Shown here piece after piece: positions 14,827 through 21,029 of a DNA stretch of 26,573 nt. The notes beneath the pieces were generated by a model. It made no database searches. It saw nothing but the letters and a program-made list of their open reading frames with translations, and was not told where the DNA came from. Position 1 is the stretch's first letter. Each line of letters starts with the position of its first letter. Made by a program: the position numbers and the translations under genes. Source of the DNA: a virus; the IMG/VR virus record IMGVR_UViG_3300037117_000244, positions 1 to 26,573 of that record. One strand, 5' to 3'.

Positions 14827-15287
14827 TATTTAGTCCCCGGTTCTATAAGACAGACCCGCGCTGAGCATCTCCGCAGGATCTCTTCGACGTGCTCCCCCTG
14901 CTCGTGGATCGCCCGCAGTACCGCTTCTCCCTGACGCGCGTTGAACTCGGTCAAGTTCTGTAGCTGCTCTGCGTTGCGGTCGTCTTTGGCGGCCAACTGG
15001 GCCAGGGCTACCGCCGCCTGCTTCACCCCGTCCGACATCGCCGCCATTTGCGCGATCACCATCTTCACCAACACCCAGGCGAAGTAGCTGAGCACGACGG
15101 TCAACAGGGGCCACGGCCCCCAGTCCCGCAGCAGCCCGAAACTCCGATCCGGCTGCGCCGTGAATGCCTGGTAGATGTAGTAGGCGACGACGGCCCCTAA
15201 TCCGACCCCGGCCGGAAATAGCAACTGAGGCACGGTCTTCCCGAGCATTGAGCTCGCGACGGCCGGTTTTTCGTCAAAAAGTGCCAT
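14826..15287 (-). CDS. Two-helix membrane protein with coiled coil (DUF2730-like position)
   Basis: A 153-aa protein with two hydrophobic segments: LLFPAGVGLGAVVAYYIYQAF (about 23-43) and WPLLTVVLSYFAWVLVKMVIAQM (about 59-81). A soluble helical part follows (VALAQLAAKDDRNAEQLQNL). Position just upstream of the winged-helix and terminase genes is where Mu carries gp25 (DUF2730, one TM plus coiled coil). A lysis role (holin or spanin) is the alternative. No endolysin is visible nearby. Confidence 0.65.
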   Translation of the reverse strand: MALFDEKPAVASSMLGKTVPQLLFPAGVGLGAVVAYYIYQAFTAQPDRSFGLLRDWGPWPLLTVVLSYFAWVLVKMVIAQMAAMSDGVKQAAVALAQLAAKDDRNAEQLQNLTEFNARQGEAVLRAIHEQGEHVEEILRRCSARVCLIEPGTK

Positions 15288-15295
15288 TTTCCCCT

Positions 15296-15583
15296 CTACC
15301 CTACCTTCTTCCGTATTTCCTGCACGTTGGAGGGTGCGATCGTCTCGTCAGATGCCTGTAGCGCACTGCGCGAAGGCTCTACATCTGGCTTCGCGCGCAA
15401 CCGATGGCCACACCACCGACATTTGTACTTAGCGAGCACCTGGCGCTTCTGGAGGCGATATTCGGCAAAGCACTCCGGCGAGCAGGTGACGGCGCCCCGT
15501 CTTACCCTCAATTCGGGGATATTCCCTTGGCAGATCCCCTGCTCCAGTCGTTCGGTGGTCGCCATGATGCAACGAAATTCCAT
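15296..15583 (-). CDS. Small zinc-ribbon-like protein
   Basis: A 95-aa protein with paired cysteines: CQ near residue 18, CSPEC at about 34-38 and CRWC at about 55-58, flanking a basic helix (YRLQKRQVLAKYK). This fits a zinc-binding fold such as a DksA/TraR-like or ribbon domain, though the first pair is incomplete. ATG at 15583 is preceded by GAGGTG. It may be a small regulator or assembly factor; function is unknown. Confidence 0.6.
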   Translation of the reverse strand: MEFRCIMATTERLEQGICQGNIPELRVRRGAVTCSPECFAEYRLQKRQVLAKYKCRWCGHRLRAKPDVEPSRSALQASDETIAPSNVQEIRKKVG

Positions 15584-15710
15584 AGGCTCACCTCGCTTTC
15601 TCCGGCTTCATGGTCCGGGCCAGGGGAACAGGCTGCTTTACGCGGACAGAGAAGCCGGAGGACCCCGTCTGTCGCAAACCTGTTCCGCTGGCTCAGACCA
15701 CTTCATTGGC

Positions 15711-15730
15711 CGGGAGCCCGGAGGCTCCCG
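15711..15730 (-). terminator. GC-rich hairpin, terminator-like without T-tract (copy one)
   Basis: CGGGAGCC and GGCTCCCG pair as an 8-bp stem around a 4-nt loop. It lies downstream of the 92-aa gene in the direction of transcription but has no following T-run, so it may be an attenuator or RNA-stabilising structure rather than an intrinsic terminator. Confidence 0.35.
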
Positions 15731-15965
15731 AGACAATGGCTCTGGCGATTCTCCGCGACCTCCTTTCCTCACTGAATTACAGTTTGGCCGGGGCTGCAGC
15801 CGCAGTTTTTTTCTTGAACAGCGAAAACAACGTGAAGGCCAACGGCACCAGGCTCGATGCCAATTGCGCGGCAGCCATGGAATCTTGCTGCTTTACGCGG
15901 ACAGAGAAGCCGGAGGACCCCGTCTGTCGCAAACCTGTTCCGCTGGCTCAGACCACTTCATTGGC

Positions 15966-15985
15966 CGGGAGCCCGGAGGCTCCCG
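15966..15985 (-). terminator. GC-rich hairpin, terminator-like without T-tract (copy two)
   Basis: Identical to the hairpin at 15711-15730, shifted by the 255-bp duplication. It lies about 50 bp downstream of the stop of the 92-aa gene. Confidence 0.35.
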
Positions 15986-16031
15986 AGACAATGGCTCTGG
16001 CGATTCTCCGCGACCTCCTTTCCTCACTGAA

Positions 16032-16310
16032 TTACAGTTTGGCCGGGGCTGCAGCCGCGGTTTTTTTCTTGAACAGCGAAAACAACGTGAAGGCCAACGG
16101 CACCAGGCTCGATGCCAATTGCGCGGCAGCCATGGAATCTTGCTGCACGGTGGTGTCGCTGCTCTCGGCTGCCACTCCGGCGCCGAGTGCCTGCAGCACC
16201 TCCTGGGTCGCAGCAACGTGGTCTGTGCTGTACTGCTGCAGCGCTGGGGTTATCACTTGGGCGATCTGCGCCCCCGTCGAGATCTTCTGTAAGAGCGTTG
16301 CGAAGTCCAT
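16032..16310 (-). CDS. Small membrane-associated protein, 3' end duplicated
   Basis: A 92-aa protein starting MDFATLLQKISTGAQ, mostly helical, with one hydrophobic segment near the C-terminus (LASSLVPLAFTLFSLF, about 65-80) followed by KKK and an Ala/Pro tail. ATG at 16310 has AGGAAGG seven bases upstream; the longer in-frame ORF was rejected for that reason. A single C-terminal helix with a positive flank could anchor it in the inner membrane. It could be a holin-like or tail-anchored protein. Its last 36 or so codons lie in the 255-bp duplication. Confidence 0.65.
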   Translation of the reverse strand: MDFATLLQKISTGAQIAQVITPALQQYSTDHVAATQEVLQALGAGVAAESSDTTVQQDSMAAAQLASSLVPLAFTLFSLFKKKTAAAAPAKL

Positions 16311-16333
16311 GATGGTTCCTTCCTGAAACATAT

Positions 16334-16367
16334 TTGGCGCGCCGGACTGTGAGATACAGCGCGCCAA
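16334..16367. repeat. 9-bp perfect inverted repeat upstream of 92-aa gene
   Basis: TTGGCGCGC (16334-16342) and GCGCGCCAA (16359-16367) form a 9-bp stem with a 16-nt loop, just upstream of the 92-aa gene's ribosome-binding site. It could shape the 5' leader of the message or be an operator. There is no T-tract in the leftward direction. Confidence 0.4.
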
Positions 16368-16439
16368 GGCCGAGCATAGGGAGTGGATTGCCGCCGAGAG
16401 TGGAAATACAGTCAGGTCTGGCTATTCAGGCAGAAAGAA

Positions 16440-16481
16440 CAGTTGTCACTTGCCAGTTGTCAGTTGCGAGTTGTCAGTGGC
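16440..16481 (+). repeat. Heptamer repeat tract 3
   Basis: Six consecutive heptamers in the CAG orientation (CAGTTGT, CACTTGC, CAGTTGT, CAGTTGC, GAGTTGT, CAGTGGC). The tract supplies the stop codon and last residue of the 95-aa membrane protein gene. Confidence 0.88.
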
Positions 16482-16761
16482 CGGGGGCGTTCATCACAAT
16501 CAGGGCTACGATGGCGGCGAGGACAATCACCCCAGCGACAACGAGGGCAGAAGTCCATCCTTCATTCGGAGCCCGGGCATCACTGCCGGTCGGCGGCGGG
16601 TCGGGGACGTTACTCTCAGAGATAAGCGGGAGCTGCATCGGAGCGCGGCCATTCTGCTTCACCAGCGTCTCCAGCAGGCCGCGGATAGCGAAGAGCTGGC
16701 ACTGGGCAATGATCATCACGATGCAAACGATGAAGGCAACTAAATAGATGACGAGATCCAT
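16474..16761 (-). CDS. Small two-helix membrane protein
   Basis: A 95-aa protein with an N-terminal helix (LVIYLVAFIVCIVMIIAQC, about 3-21) and a C-terminal helix (ALVVAGVIVLAAIVALIVM, about 72-90), joined by a Pro-rich hydrophilic loop. ATG at 16761 has AAAGGACG upstream. Two helices with a short loop fit a holin or similar lysis-related protein, but no partner endolysin is seen. Its stop lies within a heptamer tract. Confidence 0.65.
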   Translation of the reverse strand: MDLVIYLVAFIVCIVMIIAQCQLFAIRGLLETLVKQNGRAPMQLPLISESNVPDPPPTGSDARAPNEGWTSALVVAGVIVLAAIVALIVMNAPGH

Positions 16762-16796
16762 GTTGCTATCGTCCTTTCTTCCGCGGGCGCACGGCT

Positions 16797-17120
16797 TCAG
16801 CCGCGCCCGTCCAATTCCCTGTGACATCCTGGGCACAGCCAGAGTACACGATCCAGGACGCTGTTTCTGCGGAATCCTCGGTCTAGGTGCGCCAACTGGC
16901 CAGCGAAATACGGCTGGTCCAGCCCGGGAAAGAACGGCGCATACTTGCCGCAATTCTCGCAACAGTCGTGGGCCATGCTTGCCCTGGTCCGCCTGAGTTC
17001 CGTGTACGGCTTGCCGTAGAGAATGGTCCGCGTCTTGGTTTGGCGGCTGCGCGGCTTCCAGCGGAGCCACGCCTTGCGGCGCAGCGGAGTGTGGCGTGGG
17101 ATGGGAGCGGAGCCGATCAT
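16797..17120 (-). CDS. HNH-like nuclease
   Basis: A 107-aa basic protein whose second half shows an HNH/zinc arrangement: CCENCG (Cys54, Cys57), QLAHLDRG (His78), then VLWLCPGCHRELDG (Cys96, Cys99, His100). The two CxxC pairs bind a structural zinc in this family, with His78 and His100 as likely catalytic histidines. Small HNH proteins are often linked to phage packaging or recombination. ATG at 17120 overlaps the preceding gene's stop as ATGA. Confidence 0.75.
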   Translation of the reverse strand: MIGSAPIPRHTPLRRKAWLRWKPRSRQTKTRTILYGKPYTELRRTRASMAHDCCENCGKYAPFFPGLDQPYFAGQLAHLDRGFRRNSVLDRVLWLCPGCHRELDGRG

Positions 17121-17275
17121 GGGAGCCTGTGATCCCCTTCCGTTTCGAGTTTCACTTTGCCTTTTGGCCGCGGCCCTAATTCGTAAGCCTGAAGTGCGGC
17201 AGCATGCCGCTGCTGCTCCTGCTCGATCTCTTTGTCGAGGCGCCGGATCTCGGCCTTCTCCTCTTGTATGGTCAT
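17117..17275 (-). CDS. 52-aa coiled-coil peptide
   Basis: MTIQEEKAEIRRLDKEIEQE begins a strongly charged helix of about 30 residues, followed by a basic Pro/Lys tail (GPRPKGKVKLE). It overlaps both neighbours by four bases (ATGA at each end), which makes translation likely. Function is unknown; a coiled-coil partner for the zinc-finger protein upstream is possible. Confidence 0.6.
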   Translation of the reverse strand: MTIQEEKAEIRRLDKEIEQEQQRHAAALQAYELGPRPKGKVKLETEGDHRLP

Positions 17276-17757
17276 GCTGCGCGCCTCATCGTCGCCGGTG
17301 CGCGCTTCTTGAACGATCCTCGGCGCTGCTGCATCTCATGCACCGCGCGGAACAACTGCCTCACGCTTTTGGCCGCCTGCGCCCGGGCGCGCAGCATCTC
17401 CTCCGCCGGAAGGTCGCGCTTCACATATTCAGAGGCGAGCACCAGGGCTTCAGCAGCTTTGGCGATCTTGTTGATCGAGGTCATCCAGCTATTGTTTTGG
17501 TTGTTCACCTTCAGCCTGCAGGCATCGCATAGCCGGCGCCCTTCGACGGGCGCCGTGCGGCAGTGGCTACAGCGCCCAAGCCGGGCGAGGTAGCGGGCCT
17601 CTTCTTGTGAGCGGTACAGCTCCAGGCAGGCGTCGCAGGATTTGCGATCGAAGCGCTGCTTCTCGCCGCCGCAGCGCGTGCACAGCCCGAGGGCCTGAAA
17701 TCTGGCGCGGCGCTTCTGCCCGTAGTCTCGGCCCTTGACTTTGTTCTTCCAGGTCAC
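17272..17757 (-). CDS. Zinc-finger protein with four CxxC pairs
   Basis: A 161-aa basic protein with four cysteine pairs in its first half: CTRC, CDAC, CSHC and CDAC (residues about 26-80). A helical, basic C-terminal half follows (INKIAKAAEALVLASEYVK). Two tandem zinc ribbons would suit nucleic-acid binding. The start is a GTG with no clear ribosome-binding site. It lies next after the repressor on the same strand, so it may be an early or regulatory gene of the leftward arm. Confidence 0.65.
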   Translation of the reverse strand: MTWKNKVKGRDYGQKRRARFQALGLCTRCGGEKQRFDRKSCDACLELYRSQEEARYLARLGRCSHCRTAPVEGRRLCDACRLKVNNQNNSWMTSINKIAKAAEALVLASEYVKRDLPAEEMLRARAQAAKSVRQLFRAVHEMQQRRGSFKKRAPATMRRAA

Positions 17758-17814
17758 GTCTGCGATGATGCGGCGGCCTGCGCGGGGGAATCAACGGTAA
17801 AGGCGGAGAAAGAA

Positions 17815-18186
17815 TTACCAGCAAGCGGCAGGCGAGTCGGCTTTCGGCTTCTTACCGTGCGGCTGGGCAGCACGTCTCTTGTCAGCCTCGGCGACGGCGC
17901 GCGCTACGCGTTGGGGATCGATGCCAGCAGCCGACCAAAAGTAGATTGCCTGTTCAGGGTCAGGGGCTATGTCCCCCATCCTTATGTAATTCTCAGCGGA
18001 GGGCGGGTTGTCGCCGTTCTCCCAGTTCCACACTGACTGGCTGGTCAGTGGCCTTCTTTTCCTGCCAAGGAAGTGCTGGGCGAACTCGCTCGGGGCCAGC
18101 CCGAGTGACTCGCGCAAATGCCGGATTCGCGCCCCGCGTTCCCGTTTTGCAACTTTTTGGGCAGGGCTATCTTTTTCACTTGACAT
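17815..18186 (-). CDS. XRE-family HTH repressor, likely immunity repressor
   Basis: A 123-aa protein from the ATG at 18186, with a basic HTH domain at residues 19-62 (RIRHLRESLGLAPSEFAQHFL, then SQSVWNWENGDNPPS, the typical XRE recognition helix and ENG turn). A helical C-terminus ends in a Lys-rich tail. It is divergent from the Ner-like gene, the usual place for the phage repressor. No Shine-Dalgarno is seen before this ATG. The longer ORF upstream is rejected because it runs across the divergent promoter. Its start codon abuts the -35 of the rightward promoter. Confidence 0.8.
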   Translation of the reverse strand: MSSEKDSPAQKVAKRERGARIRHLRESLGLAPSEFAQHFLGRKRRPLTSQSVWNWENGDNPPSAENYIRMGDIAPDPEQAIYFWSAAGIDPQRVARAVAEADKRRAAQPHGKKPKADSPAACW

Positions 18187-18206
18187 TGCGTCAGTGCGAC
18201 TGTAAT
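18180..18206 (+). promoter_or_regulatory. Rightward early promoter (TTGACA, 15 bp, TGTAAT)
   Basis: A perfect -35 (18180-18185) and a five-of-six -10 (18201-18206) separated by 15 bp. Transcription would begin near 18213, about four bases before the ATG of the Ner-like gene, giving a nearly leaderless message. The spacing is shorter than the optimal 17, so it may depend on an activator. The -35 ends next to the repressor start codon. Confidence 0.55.
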
Positions 18207-18248
18207 GTGCTGCTGTATGAGCAACACTGTTGCGCGCATCCGCACTGA
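18191..18248. promoter_or_regulatory. Candidate operator repeats in the divergent switch
   Basis: TCAGTGCG (18191-18198) and CGCACTGA (18241-18248) are exact inverted copies flanking the -10 and start of the Ner-like gene. Between them is the palindrome GCAACA-C-TGTTGC (18221-18233). These are likely binding sites for the repressor or the Ner-like protein. Assignment of protein to site is not possible from sequence. Confidence 0.45.
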
Positions 18249-18435
18249 TCGTAGCCAACGCCGGACTTTTAGTAAAGCCATCCTCTATCAGGGAATCCTG
18301 TCCCGCGTCGCCCAACGGTTGGGGCTGAGCCGCTCGCATGTTTACCGCATCGCGATCGGCCAGCGGCAGAGCAGCCGCGTAGAAGCGGCCCTGCTGGCCG
18401 AGATGAAGAAGATCGAGCGGAAGTGCGCTGCTTAA
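18217..18435 (+). CDS. Ner/Cro-like HTH regulator
   Basis: A 72-aa basic protein with an HTH at residues about 27-46 (GILSRVAQRLGLSRSHVYRI) and a C-terminal helix (ALLAEMKKIE). It is the first gene of the rightward arm, in the position of Mu ner. I use the ATG at 18217; an ATG at 18205 overlaps the -10 and is rejected. It likely represses the divergent promoter region. The palindrome at 18221-18233 lies within its first codons, so it may autoregulate. Confidence 0.72.
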   Translation: MSNTVARIRTDRSQRRTFSKAILYQGILSRVAQRLGLSRSHVYRIAIGQRQSSRVEAALLAEMKKIERKCAA

Positions 18436-18473
18436 CACGCGGTAGATGATGCGGTGGTTGTGCCGCAAAATCA

Positions 18474-18920
18474 ATGGACAATAGCCCCAAAAGATTGACC
18501 CCGGAACGCCAGCTTGCCCTGCTCGAAGCAGCCGACGCCGAAGCCTCCGGAAGTATGAACGATGGGGCGCTCATCCGGGGACTGCTGGTAGAAGCCATCC
18601 GCAACAGCGATAAGAGCCGCGCCCAGATTGCCGACGAGATGACGCGACTGGTGGGCCGCGACGTTACCGAGCGGATGTTGAACGCCTATACCGCCGAATC
18701 CAAGGAAGAACACCGCTGGCCAGCCGAACTGACGCGATCATTTTGCTCCGCCACCGGCGATGACCGCCTGCTGCGCGTGCTGGCTGAAGCCGCCGGGCTG
18801 CGCGTGATCAACGCCTCCGAAAGCCGTCTGCTGGAGTTGGGGCGCAACCATTTGCAGCGCTCGCGTGCCGAGCGCGCCATCACCACGCTGGAGCAACGCC
18901 TGGAAGGAACTGCCCTATGA
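18474..18920 (+). CDS. Phage regulatory protein, HTH-like
   Basis: A 148-aa protein with an N-terminal helix (TPERQLALLEAADAEAS) and a central HTH-like part (KSRAQIADEMTRLVGRDVTERMLNAY). Next comes TRSFCSATGDDRLLRVLAEAAG, an arrangement seen in phage regulators of the CII/toxin-control type. A C-terminal charged helix ends the protein. I recognise the layout but no specific family. ATG at 18474 lacks an obvious ribosome-binding site. It begins the tightly overlapped operon. Confidence 0.6.
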   Translation: MDNSPKRLTPERQLALLEAADAEASGSMNDGALIRGLLVEAIRNSDKSRAQIADEMTRLVGRDVTERMLNAYTAESKEEHRWPAELTRSFCSATGDDRLLRVLAEAAGLRVINASESRLLELGRNHLQRSRAERAITTLEQRLEGTAL

Positions 18921-19246
18921 GGCTCCAACCTTTTCTTAATGCTGCGCGCGTCGCTGCGATCGTTTACCTCGGAGGCCGCCCGCGATTTCACCCCAATCCC
19001 AACGAGGTGGCGCGGAGGATGTACCCCACCCGCGTTCGATTCAAGCGTGAACACAGCGCCGTCCTCGTGAAAGTAGCGGAGGAGCTCGGCATTACGATCA
19101 GCACCGTTTCCGCCGTCGTGGACGGCGGCAGTTCGGTCCGCGTACAGCAGGCGTTAGAGCGCGAGTTCCGCGCTGCCGGGATCGATTGGGCGTGGGAGCC
19201 GAGATGGCAGCGCCAACAGCGTGCCCGAGAAGGAGCACCGCAATGA
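18917..19246 (+). CDS. LacI-like HTH small protein
   Basis: A 109-aa basic protein with a clear HTH near residues 52-80 (SAVLVKVAEELGITISTVSAVVDGG), resembling the DNA-binding helix pair of LacI-type proteins. No ligand domain is present. ATG overlaps the upstream stop as ATGA. It probably acts as an early transcription regulator. Confidence 0.6.
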   Translation: MRLQPFLNAARVAAIVYLGGRPRFHPNPNEVARRMYPTRVRFKREHSAVLVKVAEELGITISTVSAVVDGGSSVRVQQALEREFRAAGIDWAWEPRWQRQQRAREGAPQ

Positions 19247-19389
19247 CCTGGCTCCCCTTGTTCCTCCTCGCGGCCATGGGCCGCCGCCCCGACCTGATTT
19301 TCCCCATGATCGCGCTGGTGTTCGTCTATGGCGCGAACCTCTCACTCTTCTCCTTTATAGCCCGCAACTGGAAAGGCGACATCTTATGA
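19243..19389 (+). CDS. 48-aa two-helix membrane peptide
   Basis: Starts MTWLPLFLLAAMGRRPD with a short hydrophobic helix, then a second (LIFPMIALVFVYGANLSLF, about 17-35), and ends with a basic IARNWKGDIL. ATGA overlaps on both sides support translation. It lies directly before the M50 protease gene and could be its partner or substrate. That is inference from adjacency. Confidence 0.6.
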   Translation: MTWLPLFLLAAMGRRPDLIFPMIALVFVYGANLSLFSFIARNWKGDIL

Positions 19390-19799
19390 CGACACTGCTG
19401 GCTGTGCTGGGCGCGGTTGCGCAACTGCTCGCTTGCTGGATGCTCGCCATGGTGCTCCATGAATGCGGTCACGTTGCGACCGCGCTCGCGCTGGACGTGA
19501 AGGTGCTGCGCGTGGGCGTTCGCTGGCGCGGCCTGTACACCATGTTCCAAACGGACACGCCGCTGCGGACCTTTCTGATCATCCTGGCCGGCCCGCTCTC
19601 CAACCTTCATCTGGCGCTGATTTTCGCCGGGCGCCACTGCGAGGTGTTCGTCTTCTTCAATCTGCTGAACGGCGTCGCCAACCTGTTGCCCGTTCCCGGC
19701 AGCGATGGATGGCAGGCGGGAAAAATCGTAAAGCAGTTTCTCCCGCCGCGGCGGGCAAGTTTCCGGTTTCGAGTAAAAGCTGCTGGAGGCGCGCGATGA
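19386..19799 (+). CDS. Miniature M50-type (site-2-protease-like) membrane metalloprotease
   Basis: A 137-aa membrane protein carrying the three hallmarks of peptidase family M50: HECGH (HExxH zinc site, His25, Glu26, His29) at the end of the first helix; LAGPLSN (67-73, the GPxxN motif) in the second; and NLLPVPGSDG (99-108, the N..P....DG motif supplying the third zinc ligand Asp107) after the third. Such proteases cut substrates within the membrane. It is far shorter than typical family members. The start overlaps the preceding gene as ATGA, and it lies between regulators and the transposase. Its phage role is unknown; release of a membrane-held regulator is one possibility. Confidence 0.85.
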   Translation: MTTLLAVLGAVAQLLACWMLAMVLHECGHVATALALDVKVLRVGVRWRGLYTMFQTDTPLRTFLIILAGPLSNLHLALIFAGRHCEVFVFFNLLNGVANLLPVPGSDGWQAGKIVKQFLPPRRASFRFRVKAAGGAR

Positions 19800-19957
19800 C
19801 TATGCCGTGGTGGTTACGTTTCCGAGGGATGTATCTCGCCTATTGCATGCTCCGGCTTGAGCGAGAAGTGCAACGGGCCAAGATCCAACTCCGCCTCGCG
19901 CTGGAAGAAAACCAAAACCTCAAGTGGATGGCCGCGCGAAAAAAGGGCAACCACTAA
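19796..19957 (+). CDS. 53-aa basic peptide with amphipathic helix
   Basis: Starts MTMPWWLRFRGMYLAYCML, then a long charged helix (REVQRAKIQLRLALEENQ) and a basic end. The N-terminus is aromatic and hydrophobic and may touch the membrane. ATGA overlap with the protease gene; its TAA is followed directly by the next ATG. Function unknown. Confidence 0.55.
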   Translation: MTMPWWLRFRGMYLAYCMLRLEREVQRAKIQLRLALEENQNLKWMAARKKGNH

Positions 19958-20167
19958 ATGAGCTTTCCGGCCACAGAAGAAGATGCGCGGGCGCAGGGCT
20001 ACAGCTTCGCCTACCGCACGACGTATCTGTTCTGCGATGCGCCGATCCGTTTTTTCAAGACGCCGAAGGGGAACTTCATCGCGGTGGACGCGGGACGAAA
20101 GTTCGAGCGCCACAACTGCCTGGGCGCGTCGGCTGAGGCGGAGATGTTGGGAAAGGCGGCATCGTGA
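19958..20167 (+). CDS. Small phage protein, degenerate zinc-ribbon-like
   Basis: A 69-aa protein with FCDAPIRFFKTPKGNFIAVD followed by HNC. This matches the pattern of small phage zinc ribbons (C..C-A-P-I..., T..G....D, HfatC) but keeps only one cysteine of the first pair. It may therefore have lost metal binding. ATG directly follows the previous TAA. Function unknown. Confidence 0.55.
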   Translation: MSFPATEEDARAQGYSFAYRTTYLFCDAPIRFFKTPKGNFIAVDAGRKFERHNCLGASAEAEMLGKAAS

Positions 20168-20403
20168 GCCAGGTTGATCTCGATCTCGCGACCTTCAGCA
20201 AACGGCTGGCGGCGCTTGAGCTGAAGCCGAAGTCGCTGGAGCGCACCAGGCAGGCACTGGCTGATCTGACGATCGAGATGCTCGAGTGCCTCCCGGGCGT
20301 CACCGTGGCGCCCAACAGTAAGTTCTATGTGAAAGGGGTGCTGTTGGCGCTCCTGGATCGTGCCGCAGAGTTTGAGCCGATGGAGAAAGGACGGCCGCAG
20401 TGA
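20164..20403 (+). CDS. Small helical phage protein
   Basis: A 79-aa protein that I do not recognise. Helices ATFSKRLAALELK and RTRQALADLTIEMLECL are followed by a hydrophobic SKFYVKGVLLALLDRAAEF. Start is GTG in a GTGA overlap with the preceding gene. Function is unknown; early operon position suggests a role in replication or host takeover. Confidence 0.55.
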   Translation: MSQVDLDLATFSKRLAALELKPKSLERTRQALADLTIEMLECLPGVTVAPNSKFYVKGVLLALLDRAAEFEPMEKGRPQ

Positions 20404-21029
20404 AGTTCATGCGCAAAGCCGACCTCCCAGCAAAGCATTTGTGCCGCGCCTGCGGAGAGGAGAAGGTCCTCGACGAGATGATCTTGATTCACCGCCGCAG
20501 CGATTGGGCTTGGCTGCTGCGATCGCGCTGCAAGGATTGCAACAACAAACATGAACGCGGCCATCGCCGGAAATGGAAAACCGCCTACCTGCGCGGCTGG
20601 CGCTTCCGCAACCCGGAAATCAGCGAAGAGTACTGGCGCAAGCGCAACGAGAAAGACCGCGCTGTAATCAATCTGCGCGCCTACTGCCGCTTCCGGCGCG
20701 AGCACGGCGCCATCCTGATTCAAGGCCGGATGCGGCGGCATGGTTTTCGTATCAGCCTGGTGGAAGCTAAGCGGCTGTTGAAGCGGTTTGGCCGCTGCTA
20801 CCCCTCGCGCTTCGGCCTGACGCCAGGCGGCCTGAGAGAAGCCGAGCGGCTGCGTGCTGGGCAGCGCCGGAGCGGGAAGAAGATGTTCTCGCTCTTCGAA
20901 ATTCGGATGATGGTCTATGAAGATGGCCACTTCATCAGGCCCTCGCGCCAGCCGGTGCCGTACAAGCGATCGTCGGAGAGACTGCGGTCCTGGCAGGCGA
21001 ACCGGAGACAAGAAAGGTTGGCGGCGTGA
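20400..21029 (+). CDS. Basic zinc-finger protein, possible nuclease
   Basis: A 209-aa Arg/Lys-rich protein. N-terminal zinc motif CRACGEEK (about 15-22) and CKDCNNKHERGH (about 44-55) give a four-Cys arrangement like small endonuclease-VII/HNH-type zinc domains, with His residues after the second pair. The remaining part is very basic (about 57-209) and probably binds nucleic acid. GTG start overlaps the upstream gene. No complete HNH catalytic set is visible, so nuclease activity is uncertain. Confidence 0.6.
   Translation: MKFMRKADLPAKHLCRACGEEKVLDEMILIHRRSDWAWLLRSRCKDCNNKHERGHRRKWKTAYLRGWRFRNPEISEEYWRKRNEKDRAVINLRAYCRFRREHGAILIQGRMRRHGFRISLVEAKRLLKRFGRCYPSRFGLTPGGLREAERLRAGQRRSGKKMFSLFEIRMMVYEDGHFIRPSRQPVPYKRSSERLRSWQANRRQERLAA

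Larger units (their letters stand above)
15584..16031. other. 448-bp gene-free stretch occupied by a duplication
   Basis: I see no credible gene here on either strand. It consists almost entirely of one full copy of a 255-bp unit plus the distal half of the second copy. Long plus-strand open frames across it are antisense to the operon and lack ribosome-binding sites. Two copies of a GC-rich hairpin lie inside. Confidence 0.6.
15632..16141. repeat. 255-bp direct tandem duplication
   Basis: Copy one is 15632-15886 and copy two is 15887-16141; by eye they differ at one base (A versus G just before the T-tract, near 15804 and 16059). GCTGC occurs at both copy starts and again at 16142-16146, so the duplication probably arose between 5-bp microhomologies. 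Copy two contains the last 36 or so codons of the 92-aa gene; copy one is a detached duplicate. Confidence 0.95.

Noticed and set aside
15327-16292. Plus-strand open frame with an 85-residue internal repeat
   Set aside because: The repeat is simply the 255-bp DNA duplication, which is a multiple of three. It is antisense to the operon and lacks a start site.
16334-16367. Intrinsic terminator before the 92-aa gene
   Set aside because: Good stem but a 16-nt loop and no T-tract in the leftward direction; listed only as an inverted repeat.
17815-18474. Longer 219-aa version of the repressor
   Set aside because: The extra N-terminus would cross the divergent promoter and the Ner-like gene and has no domain content.
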